Of a DNA stretch of 5,340 nt, positions 1-5,322 are shown in pieces; within the stretch, counting starts at the first letter, position 1, and each line of letters starts with the position of its first letter. Source of the stretch: an uncultured bacterium (GTDB lineage: Bacteria; Cyanobacteriota; Vampirovibrionia; Gastranaerophilales; Gastranaerophilaceae); contig CASECH010000144.1 in assembly GCA_949286405.1 (NCBI GenBank), positions 1-5,340 on the forward strand, written 5' to 3'. Below the pieces are notes generated by a model that worked only from the letters and a program-made list of their open reading frames with translations, was not told the DNA's origin and searched no databases. The position numbers were made by a program, and so were the translations under genes.

Positions 1-2
1 CC

Positions 3-350
3 GACGCAGATGCAGATGCTGACGCCGATGCCGATGCCGATGCTGACGCCGACGCAGATGCAGATGCTGACGCAGATGCTGATGCTGACGCTGACGCTGA
101 CGCTGATGCAGATGCTGACGCCGATGCTGATGCTGACGCTGATGCAGATGCAGATGCTGACGCTGATGCAGATGCTGATGCTGACGCTGATGCTGATGCT
201 GACGCTGATGCAGATGCTGATGCAGATGCTGATGCTGACGCTGATGCCGACGCAGATGCCGATGCTGATGCTGACGCTGATGCCGATGCCGATGCCGATG
301 CTGACGCTGATGCCGATGCCGATGCTGATGCAGATGCTGACGCTGATGCC
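3..350 (+). repeat. Hexanucleotide coding repeat GAYGCN x58 (Asp-Ala)
   Basis: There are 58 tandem six-base units of the form GAY-GCN with no indel or amino-acid interruption, and the array continues past the left edge. By hand count Asp is GAT 40 times and GAC 18 times; Ala is GCT 32, GCA 13, GCC 13 and never GCG. G+C is about 59% (205 of 348), against clearly A+T-rich DNA everywhere else. A 15-base higher-order motif GATGCTGACGCTGAT recurs at 129, 153, 177, 195, 231, 267, 297 and 333, which suggests growth by duplication of multi-unit blocks. Gain or loss of whole units keeps the reading frame. Confidence 0.97.
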
Positions 351-800
351 GACTCTGACTCTGATGATGACATAATAACCCCTGATGATATGTACAAAGA
401 AATTTGGCATCAAAGAGTTCTTGAAGAAGATATTCAATCAATAGACAAACGTCAATATATGAGATTTGACATTGATGAAGTTGAATACCCTGTAATTGTT
501 GAATCTACTCCACAAGTTAAATCTATTGTGAATATCTCAAGAGGAGGTGTACAAATTGCAACTGATGGAAACGTAAATGTTGGTGATATAATCCCTGTAC
601 ATCTTAAATATGGTGACTTAGAATTTGATGCTCAAGTAAAAATTGTTAGTACAAATAAATACATTGCAGGAGGCGAATTTATAGATCTGGATCAAGCAAC
701 AGCTAATAAACTACTATATATGAACCTAATGATGGAAGATTATGTTCAGGCTAAAGACCAAAATAATATTTCGACTCAAAATGGATTCAATATAGATTAA
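3..800 (+). CDS. Asp-Ala repeat protein with C-terminal PilZ (c-di-GMP receptor) domain, 5' partial
   Basis: The frame beginning at base 3 is open from the window edge to the TAA at 798-800, giving 265 visible residues; the true start lies to the left. Visible residues 1-116 are 58 perfect Asp-Ala dipeptides, 117-123 are DSDSDDD, and a PilZ domain spans about 145-245. PilZ motif 1 (RxxxR) is R150-QYM-R154. Motif 2 ([D/N]xSxxG) is N177-I-S179-R-G-G182, followed by GGEFIDL as is typical late in the fold. These motifs are the known c-di-GMP contacts, so a cytoplasmic c-di-GMP-responsive protein is likely. The ATG at 390 (residue 130) has no Shine-Dalgarno and is preceded in frame by the repeat, so it is not the likely start. 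The repeat is extremely acidic and probably disordered; its role is unknown. An intrinsic terminator follows 30 bases after the stop. The PilZ assignment is firm; the output function, partner and full length cannot be seen. Confidence 0.9.
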   Translation, partial: DADADADADADADADADADADADADADADADADADADADADADADADADADADADADADADADADADADADADADADADADADADADADADADADADADADADADADADADADADADSDSDDDIITPDDMYKEIWHQRVLEEDIQSIDKRQYMRFDIDEVEYPVIVESTPQVKSIVNISRGGVQIATDGNVNVGDIIPVHLKYGDLEFDAQVKIVSTNKYIAGGEFIDLDQATANKLLYMNLMMEDYVQAKDQNNISTQNGFNID

Positions 801-809
801 TATTAAATA

Positions 810-827
810 TTATAAGTAAACTTATAA
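810..827. repeat. Small inverted repeat after the PilZ gene
   Basis: TTATAAG (810-816) and CTTATAA (821-827) form a 7-bp stem with a 4-base loop, just before the terminator hairpin. It is A/T-rich and weak, and could be a transcript-end structure or chance. Confidence 0.4.
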
Positions 828-830
828 ACC

Positions 831-860
831 AAAAGGGACTAATAAAATAGTCCCTTTTTT
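831..860 (+). terminator. Rho-independent terminator of the PilZ gene
   Basis: A perfect 11-bp stem pairs 831-841 (AAAAGGGACTA) with 848-858 (TAGTCCCTTTT) around the 6-base loop ATAAAA, and the T run extends to 860. It lies 30 bases after the PilZ stop. Read from the other strand the stem is followed by TTTTGGTTT, so it may also weakly stop leftward transcription from the 462-residue gene. Confidence 0.9.
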
Positions 861-886
861 AATACTAGCTATAATTAATAAATATC

Positions 887-926
887 TTAAAAGTAACTTT
901 TAATTACTGATTAATTACTAATTAAA
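887..926. repeat. Overlapping A/T-rich palindromes and a 9-bp direct repeat
   Basis: TTAAAAG (887-893) pairs with CTTTTAA (897-903) around a 3-base loop. TTTAATTA (899-906) pairs with TAATTAAA (919-926), sharing bases with the first hairpin. TTAATTACT is also directly repeated at 900-908 and 911-919. All three lie in the convergent intergenic gap 801-1011, which holds no gene that I can see. The low complexity makes chance pairing easy. Confidence 0.4.
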
Positions 927-969
927 TTGTTTACAACCAAACATCCAATAATTAAATTAAATCTAACTG

Positions 970-1014
970 TAATATTCACCAAATAATACACTATTCAGTA
1001 TATAGTGAATATTA
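970..1014 (-). terminator. Competing hairpins at the end of the 462-residue gene
   Basis: TAATATTCAC (970-979) is the exact inverse of GTGAATATTA (1005-1014), a 10-bp stem that takes in the stop codon of the leftward gene. Inside it CACTAT (989-994) pairs with ATAGTG (1002-1007), so the two stems share bases 1005-1007 and exclude each other. There is no clear T run downstream on the - strand, so this may be a 3'-end stability element and not a classical intrinsic terminator. Confidence 0.35.
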
Positions 1015-2400
1015 AAGGCTACTAACTTTATTATTGCCTTTCATTCTTTTATAAGCTCTTAAACCCTCTTTCCAATTTTCTTCAAATTTCACATCATTTT
1101 CCACTATATGCTTAGGGAAAGTAGCATGATGTATTTTAGGTAATAAATAATCCTCAGAATACTCAACCGGACCAAAATAATCATCATCAGAGTCATTACA
1201 TACAAAATAAGTCTTACCATCTTTACCTTGATGAGCAGAAACTAAAGTAATTTCATGACCTCCTACAACATTATTTTTTTCATCAGTAAAAGTATATCCT
1301 ATAATAATATTTTCGCCTGAATTCAATGTTTCTACTAATTGGCGTTTAAAAACTGACATATCATATTCATACCCGATTAATTTACCGTTATCGTCTATTT
1401 TTTGATTTGTAAGAGTTATTTTATTCTTATCTTCAACAACAGATTCCGTGAAAGTTTTCTCGAATTCAACTAAACCTGTATCTTGTGTACTAAATTTTCC
1501 ACTACGTTTATCTGTTAAAGAATCATATGTTTGCTGAGAACCAACATTCATAAATGTAGACTGCATCAAAACATCTACAACAGAACGTTCTTTTCCGTCT
1601 TGATATTTAGTCTGAATTTGAGCTCGTAGTAAAGCATTTTTATCAGGAGCAAATTTCAAAACAGCTTTATCATAGTCATATTTTTCATATGGAATTTCAA
1701 AAGAATTTAACAACCAAAAAGCATCGAGTGTGTTATCAGCTAAATTTGATAACTTAATTTCTTTTTCAACTGAAAGAGCCGGAGAACTAAGACCTTCTAC
1801 AAATCTTACAAATTCTGCCGGTGATTTTTGAGCCATACTAAACTCAATACTTGCAGCAGGACAAGAGCCTGACATTTTTACATCAATAGCCTCTTTTACA
1901 TCTTTTGATAACTCAATAGACGTATTTCTACTTAATTCTTGAGTAATGGCCTTTTCTTCAAATTCTTGAGGAATATCTCCAAATGTCTGTGTAGACTTAT
2001 ATGGATTATCAAGAATTTCTATTGTTGATTGTAATATATTTTTTGCATTCAAACCCTCTGCTCTGGGAGTTGTGAGAATTTTATTTAAATTATCTAGTAC
2101 ACTTGTATTATTATTTGAATCAGAATTTAATAAAATTCCTCTCTTCAAAAGAGATTCCAATTCTTTTCGGGATTTCTTATCAAGATTGCTTAATAAATTT
2201 TTATATATTTTCTCTTCTCGGGAATTTAACCTTGTCCTTAATTGCTTCTGACTACTAAAATTAATATCTGAAGATTTTAACATACTATTGGAGCTAAACC
2301 CCTCATTAAAATTAGACACTCCAGAATTATCCACAGTTTTTTGCTTTGTGGAATTTATATAAATATTTGGAATACCATTTAGATTTATACTATTTAACAT
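1012..2400 (-). CDS. Uncharacterised 462-aa protein, possible papain-fold cysteine peptidase
   Basis: I do not recognise the family. Residues 1-55 are Ser/Asn-rich, low in complexity and without a hydrophobic signal peptide. Residues 56-90 are charged and look helical. The C-terminal half carries a spaced pattern typical of papain-like enzymes: Cys180 in SGSCPAASIEF at the start of a helix, His382 in GGHEITLV after a run resembling 'NSGENIIIGYTF', and Asn402/Asp403 in YFVCNDSDDD. Only two cysteines occur (180, 401). The order Cys, His, Asn/Asp, with the His on a strand after a Gly-Gly, matches C39-like and other papain-fold peptidases or transglutaminases. This is an inference from motifs. 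The ATG at 2400 has a weak GGTAG seven bases upstream. The gene follows yqeG in the same direction, but a hairpin lies between them, so it is probably expressed separately. It could also be a non-catalytic member of such a fold. Confidence 0.85.
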   Translation of the reverse strand: MLNSINLNGIPNIYINSTKQKTVDNSGVSNFNEGFSSNSMLKSSDINFSSQKQLRTRLNSREEKIYKNLLSNLDKKSRKELESLLKRGILLNSDSNNNTSVLDNLNKILTTPRAEGLNAKNILQSTIEILDNPYKSTQTFGDIPQEFEEKAITQELSRNTSIELSKDVKEAIDVKMSGSCPAASIEFSMAQKSPAEFVRFVEGLSSPALSVEKEIKLSNLADNTLDAFWLLNSFEIPYEKYDYDKAVLKFAPDKNALLRAQIQTKYQDGKERSVVDVLMQSTFMNVGSQQTYDSLTDKRSGKFSTQDTGLVEFEKTFTESVVEDKNKITLTNQKIDDNGKLIGYEYDMSVFKRQLVETLNSGENIIIGYTFTDEKNNVVGGHEITLVSAHQGKDGKTYFVCNDSDDDYFGPVEYSEDYLLPKIHHATFPKHIVENDVKFEENWKEGLRAYKRMKGNNKVSSL

Positions 2401-2427
2401 AAATAAACTACCAAATATATAAAGTAG

Positions 2428-2453
2428 AAAAGTAGCAAAAAAATGCTACTTTT
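2428..2453 (-). terminator. Terminator-like hairpin after yqeG
   Basis: AAAAGTAGC (2428-2436) pairs with GCTACTTTT (2445-2453), a 9-bp stem with an 8-base A-rich loop. On the - strand it falls 31 bases after the yqeG stop and its 3' arm ends in TTTT, then CTACTTT. It looks like the end of the U32-yqeG operon. On the + strand it has a six-T run, but no + strand gene lies upstream to use it. It is also only 27 bases before the start codon of the next leftward gene. Confidence 0.65.
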
Positions 2454-2483
2454 TTAAAAAATATTACAATTTATTTTTAATCA

Positions 2484-2963
2484 TTATTTTCTTATAAAGC
2501 ATCGTTCTAAGATTCTTGCAAAACGAACAATAGTTTTTTCTGTATCGGCAGTAATTGAATCTACAAGAATTGTCTTGCAACCTAATTTTTTACCACACAA
2601 AACATCTGTTAAGGGGCGATCACCAACAAAAGCTGTTGTATCAGGAGAAAGATGATATTCTTTCATAAACATCGATGCAACTTTACAATCAGGTTTTCTT
2701 GCTTCAAATACTATAGGGAAATCAGTTACTGCTCGAACCTTTTCCATATACATCGGATTATGATTATTTGAAACCACTCCAACAAAGAAATCAGCTTTAA
2801 CTTTCTTCAACCAATCCAAAGTTTCTTGAGTATAATAACCGGTTTTGGACCCCATCAAGGTACTATCAAGGTCAAACAGCAATGCTTTTATACCTAAAGA
2901 TTTCAATAGCTCTAAATCTATATCATAAATACTTTTCAAATTATAATCAGGTTTTAAGAACAC
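2484..2963 (-). CDS. yqeG: YqeG-family HAD (subclass IIIA) phosphatase
   Basis: This cytoplasmic HAD-superfamily phosphohydrolase has 159 residues, near the usual length for YqeG. Motif I is D31-L-D33-S-T35 (Asp nucleophile and acid/base Asp). Motif II is S65-N-N in VGVVSNN. Motif III is K90-P91 in EARKPD. Motif IV is G114-D115-RPLTD120, the YqeG form of the Mg-binding loop. The N-terminus FLKPDYNLKSIYDI also fits the family. Related Gep4/PGPP1 proteins dephosphorylate phosphatidylglycerophosphate; whether this one does is not shown. The start is GTG at 2963, immediately after the TAA of the U32 gene, with GTGAGGA (2971-2977) as Shine-Dalgarno seven bases upstream, inside the U32 coding sequence. 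This implies translational coupling. No ATG nearby would preserve the conserved N-terminus. Confidence 0.93.
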   Translation of the reverse strand: MFLKPDYNLKSIYDIDLELLKSLGIKALLFDLDSTLMGSKTGYYTQETLDWLKKVKADFFVGVVSNNHNPMYMEKVRAVTDFPIVFEARKPDCKVASMFMKEYHLSPDTTAFVGDRPLTDVLCGKKLGCKTILVDSITADTEKTIVRFARILERCFIRK

Positions 2964-4205
2964 TTATCTATCCTCACCTTTAATACCTATAGTACGAGCG
3001 ATTGCATATTTATAATTTTTTGGACTTTGAGAAAATTTAATAAATACTTCATCATTCGTATTACCAAGTTCTAAACTTTCTCCTTGCTCATCTTTTATTA
3101 CTTCTACAACAGCTCTGAATTGTTCTTCTGGAGTAATAATTTCAACCTCATCATTTAGCAATACTTTATTCTTAATTTTAACAAAATTGAAATCTCCATC
3201 TTTTAAATCTCTAAACTCACACAAAAAATCTGCACCGGCTAAGCCTTTTGAAATATCATAACTATAACTGTCACCATTGTTATCACCTAAAGCAAAACCT
3301 GTTGTATATCCTCTGTTACCAACTTTTTTCAATTCTTGGAAATACTTGTCCAAATCGGCATTAGGATTAGCTAGCACCTCATCTATCGCAGCTCTATAAG
3401 CCTTTGCAACAGCTGATACATAGTACAAACTTTTTGTTCTGCCCTCAACTTTTAATGAATCTACACCTGCATCAATCAATTGAGGTAAATATTTTACAAG
3501 ACACAGATCTTTGGGACTCAAAATATGAGAGCCTCTGTTATCTTGATGAATCTCATAATATTGTCCTGGACGCGTTTCTTCAACTAGCTTATAGCTCCAC
3601 CTACATGGTTGAGAACAATTCCCATGATTTGCTTTTCTCTCTCCATTTGAAAAATAGTCACTTAATAGGCAACGACCTGAAAAAGATACACACTGTGCTC
3701 CATGAATAAAAGACTCTAATTCAATATCAGGCACTTGTTTTCTAATTTCTGCGATATCAGCTATTGGTAACTCTCTTGCAAGAATTACACGCGTCGCACC
3801 TAAATCTCTCCAAAATTTAACACTTTCATAATTTAACGTATTTGTCTGCGTACTTATATGCACTGGAATTTCAGGCATATATTTTCTTACTAAATTAAAC
3901 ACACCAAAATCACTTAATATAACTGCATCTGGCTTTGCAGCTTTAAAGCGATCTATACAAGCCTCTAAATCCTCAATATCTTTATTGAAAGCAAAAATAT
4001 TTAAAGTAACATAAGCCTTTGCACCTAAAGAATGAGCTAAATCTATAGCCTGTTTCAAGTTATCCAGAGTAATCAACTCACCTTTACGCATAGCTCTGAG
4101 ACTAAAGTCAACGACTCCTAAATATACAGCATTAGCACCGTATCGTATTGCATATTCTAATTTTTCCAAATTACCCGCAGGCATCAAAAGTTCTACATCT
4201 CGCAT
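2964..4205 (-). CDS. trhP: U32 family protein, TrhP/YrrO-like tRNA hydroxylation protein
   Basis: This complete protein of 413 residues is annotated in most genomes as a 'U32 family peptidase'. It opens with ELLMPAGNLEKLEYAIRYGA, the usual U32 N-terminus with a TIM-barrel pattern. It carries the U32 signature ESFIHGAQCVSFSGRC (residues 165-179). Cys172, Cys179, Cys197 and Cys201 (the last two in GNCSQPCRW) fit the Fe-S cluster cysteines of the family. SLKVEGRTKS (250-259) and GNRGYTTGF (296-304) match the TrhP/YegQ and YrrO subgroup. That subgroup makes 5-hydroxyuridine at position 34 of certain tRNAs in a prephenate-dependent reaction, and a true protease role is doubtful. The subgroup call rests on motif memory; RlhA-type members are longer. 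The ATG at 4205 has no strong Shine-Dalgarno (GGGT about 12 bases upstream). The gene leads an operon with yqeG, which abuts it with no spacer. Confidence 0.93.
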   Translation of the reverse strand: MRDVELLMPAGNLEKLEYAIRYGANAVYLGVVDFSLRAMRKGELITLDNLKQAIDLAHSLGAKAYVTLNIFAFNKDIEDLEACIDRFKAAKPDAVILSDFGVFNLVRKYMPEIPVHISTQTNTLNYESVKFWRDLGATRVILARELPIADIAEIRKQVPDIELESFIHGAQCVSFSGRCLLSDYFSNGERKANHGNCSQPCRWSYKLVEETRPGQYYEIHQDNRGSHILSPKDLCLVKYLPQLIDAGVDSLKVEGRTKSLYYVSAVAKAYRAAIDEVLANPNADLDKYFQELKKVGNRGYTTGFALGDNNGDSYSYDISKGLAGADFLCEFRDLKDGDFNFVKIKNKVLLNDEVEIITPEEQFRAVVEVIKDEQGESLELGNTNDEVFIKFSQSPKNYKYAIARTIGIKGEDR

Positions 4206-4224
4206 AACTGTATATTACCCGAAA

Positions 4225-4238
4225 GATTATAAATAATC
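4225..4238. promoter_or_regulatory. Palindrome overlapping the trhP -10 (possible operator)
   Basis: GATTAT (4225-4230) and ATAATC (4233-4238) form an inverted repeat around a 2-base centre, covering the putative -10 on the - strand. A further GATAATC lies at 4264-4270, within the candidate + strand promoter. An operator is possible, but short A/T-rich palindromes are common in such DNA. Confidence 0.3.
4226..4231 (-). promoter_or_regulatory. Candidate -10 box for the trhP-yqeG operon
   Basis: On the - strand bases 4231-4226 read TATAAT, a perfect -10, 20 bases before the trhP ATG. The best -35-like sequence is TCGACA (4258-4253), but the spacer is 21 bases, longer than normal. The -10 lies inside the palindrome GATTAT-AA-ATAATC (4225-4238). 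Confidence 0.4.
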
Positions 4239-4261
4239 AACCGATTAGGTGATGTCGATTT

Positions 4262-4290
4262 TTGATAATCATAGACAATAGAAATATAGA
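4262..4290 (+). promoter_or_regulatory. Candidate promoter for the small membrane protein gene
   Basis: TTGATA (4262-4267) and TATAGA (4285-4290) are separated by 17 bases, matching 5/6 and 4/6 of the sigma-70 consensus. They lie 55 bases upstream of the ATG at 4346. An alternative -10 is TACAAT (4314-4319), which lacks a good -35. The 140-base gap 4206-4345 thus appears to be a divergent control region and holds no other gene. Confidence 0.35.
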
Positions 4291-4345
4291 AAATTTAATT
4301 TCTTTTTATTTAATACAATTTTGAGGTTAATGGAGAGAAAAGATT

Positions 4346-4480
4346 ATGCAAACTATTGAGAACGCAGCTACTACAATAAAAGAAATCTGGGATTACCAAC
4401 ACCCTGTAATGCACACTTGGTTCCTATTGAGCTCACTAGCTCTTTGTTTTATGTTTGCAATGCTTTATTTTGTTATTTAG
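4346..4480 (+). CDS. Small single-pass membrane protein, 44 aa, function unknown
   Basis: ATG at 4346 to TAG at 4478 encodes 44 residues. A good Shine-Dalgarno, GGAGAG (4332-4337), lies eight bases upstream, which is stronger than that of the larger neighbours and supports real translation. Residues 1-23 are polar to amphipathic (IENAATTIKEIWDYQHPVMH). Residues 24-44 are a continuous hydrophobic segment (TWFLLSSLALCFMFAMLYFVI is 21 long, with no charge) that ends the protein, so it looks like a tail-anchored or single-pass small protein. No family is recognised. It stops 17 bases before the ABC permease gene on the same strand, so the two may be co-transcribed. It could act as a small subunit or regulator of the permease, or be unrelated. 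Confidence 0.65.
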   Translation: MQTIENAATTIKEIWDYQHPVMHTWFLLSSLALCFMFAMLYFVI

Positions 4481-4481
4481 G

Positions 4482-4490
4482 TGATATAAT
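4482..4490 (+). promoter_or_regulatory. Extended -10 like site overlapping a Shine-Dalgarno, before the permease
   Basis: TGATATAAT (4482-4490) is a perfect extended -10 (TGN-TATAAT). It overlaps AGGTGA (4479-4484), the only Shine-Dalgarno-like sequence for the ATG at 4498, which at 13 bases is spaced too far for an ideal site. As a promoter it would start transcription close to the ATG and give a nearly leaderless message. No -35 is evident. Confidence 0.35.
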
Positions 4491-4497
4491 TTAGTAT

Positions 4498-5322
4498 ATG
4501 AAAAAATTTCGTATACTACTTGGATATCTCACACTTATTTTTATAGCAGTCAGCATGTTGTATCCGTTTTTTGCGATGCTAAATTTATCTTTTGTTGACA
4601 ATAGTGACATATTTATTCAGTCTGGAAAACTTATTCATACAAATTTAACTTTCAATAATTACAAAAGTGTTTTTCAAGATATTCCACTTAGCAGATATTT
4701 TCTAAACAGTCTTATCGTAGCCACAATTACAACTATTGGACAGGTTTTGTTTGCAGCTCTTGCAGGTTATGCATTTGCAAGGCTTGATTTTAAATTTAGA
4801 AACGGACTTTTTCTAATAATATTAATTACAATGCTTATACCTCCACAGGTTAATATAATTCCATTATTTTTTATTATGAGAGAATTACACCTAATTGACA
4901 CATACCAAGCTCTTATTTTACCTGCATTATTCGGAGGTTTTGGAATATTTTTAATGCGTCAATATTTTTTAGGCTTACCTAAGGATTTGGAAGAAAGTGC
5001 AAAAATAGATGGATGTAATATATTTCAAACATTCTTTAAAATAGCATTACCACTTGCCCTTCCAACAGTTGCAACACTTGCAATTTTTACATTTGTTACA
5101 ACTTGGAACAGTTTTATGTGGCCACTTATTGTAACTAATTCTGAAAATATGAGAACACTCCCTGTTGGTCTTGCAATTTTTAAAGGAAGCTTTAGAGAAA
5201 TTACCCTATGGGGTGATTTACTTGCTTGCTCAGTAATTTGTACAATTCCAGTCATTATAGTTTTCCTTGTTGGCAAAAAATATTTTATTTCAGATATCTT
5301 ACAAGGAGGAGTTAAAGAATAA
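4498..5322 (+). CDS. MalG-type carbohydrate ABC transporter permease
   Basis: This inner-membrane permease subunit has 274 residues, the usual length of the MalG/UgpE/LacG type (binding-protein-dependent sugar uptake, CUT1 class). About six hydrophobic segments are visible, near 7-28, 70-95, 104-126, 136-158, 186-207 and 243-262. The cytoplasmic EAA loop, which docks the ATPase, is E166-SAKIDG172, continuing F179, I182, LP185 and P189, close to the consensus EAAxxDGAxxxxxFxxIxLPLxxP. NSLIVA near residue 70 and TTWNSFMWPL (201-210) are also typical. The substrate cannot be read from the sequence. The ATG at 4498 is the first in-frame start after a stop at 4492 and gives the expected charged MKKF start. 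The upstream neighbour is the 44-residue protein and not MalF, so the partner permease, binding protein and ATPase must lie downstream or elsewhere. Confidence 0.94.
   Translation: MKKFRILLGYLTLIFIAVSMLYPFFAMLNLSFVDNSDIFIQSGKLIHTNLTFNNYKSVFQDIPLSRYFLNSLIVATITTIGQVLFAALAGYAFARLDFKFRNGLFLIILITMLIPPQVNIIPLFFIMRELHLIDTYQALILPALFGGFGIFLMRQYFLGLPKDLEESAKIDGCNIFQTFFKIALPLALPTVATLAIFTFVTTWNSFMWPLIVTNSENMRTLPVGLAIFKGSFREITLWGDLLACSVICTIPVIIVFLVGKKYFISDILQGGVKE

Noticed and set aside
3..350. Stop-free reverse-strand frames across the repeat (Ala-Ser and similar)
   Set aside because: This follows automatically from the GAYGCN composition; there is no start, Shine-Dalgarno or linked domain.
3..350. CRISPR-like array or horizontally acquired G+C-rich island
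   Set aside because: There are no spacers between units, and the composition is fully explained by Asp and Ala codons.
10..375. Open frame rich in Met, Leu, Thr, Pro and Gln across the repeat
   Set aside because: It is the +1 shadow of the Asp-Ala coding repeat and ends just after it. The Asp-Ala frame is the one continuing into the PilZ domain.
2327..2335. Perfect DnaA box TTATCCACA, with a nearby TGTGGA forming a small hairpin
   Set aside because: It is a single copy inside a coding region with no cluster of further boxes or origin genes nearby; most likely chance.
3404..3709. 101-residue open frame on the + strand
   Set aside because: It lies antisense within the well-supported U32 gene, including its cysteine region; no recognisable domain.
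4330..4359. Nine-codon reading frame starting at ATG 4330 and overlapping the start of the 44-residue gene
   Set aside because: It has no Shine-Dalgarno of its own and its first bases are the ribosome site of the next gene.
5025..5276. 83-residue open frame on the - strand
   Set aside because: It is antisense to the conserved EAA loop and C-terminal half of the permease.
5304..5311. AGGAGG-like sequence near the end of the permease, as a Shine-Dalgarno for a next gene
   Set aside because: No ATG, GTG or TTG follows within the window. The bases encode the QGG of the permease C-terminus.
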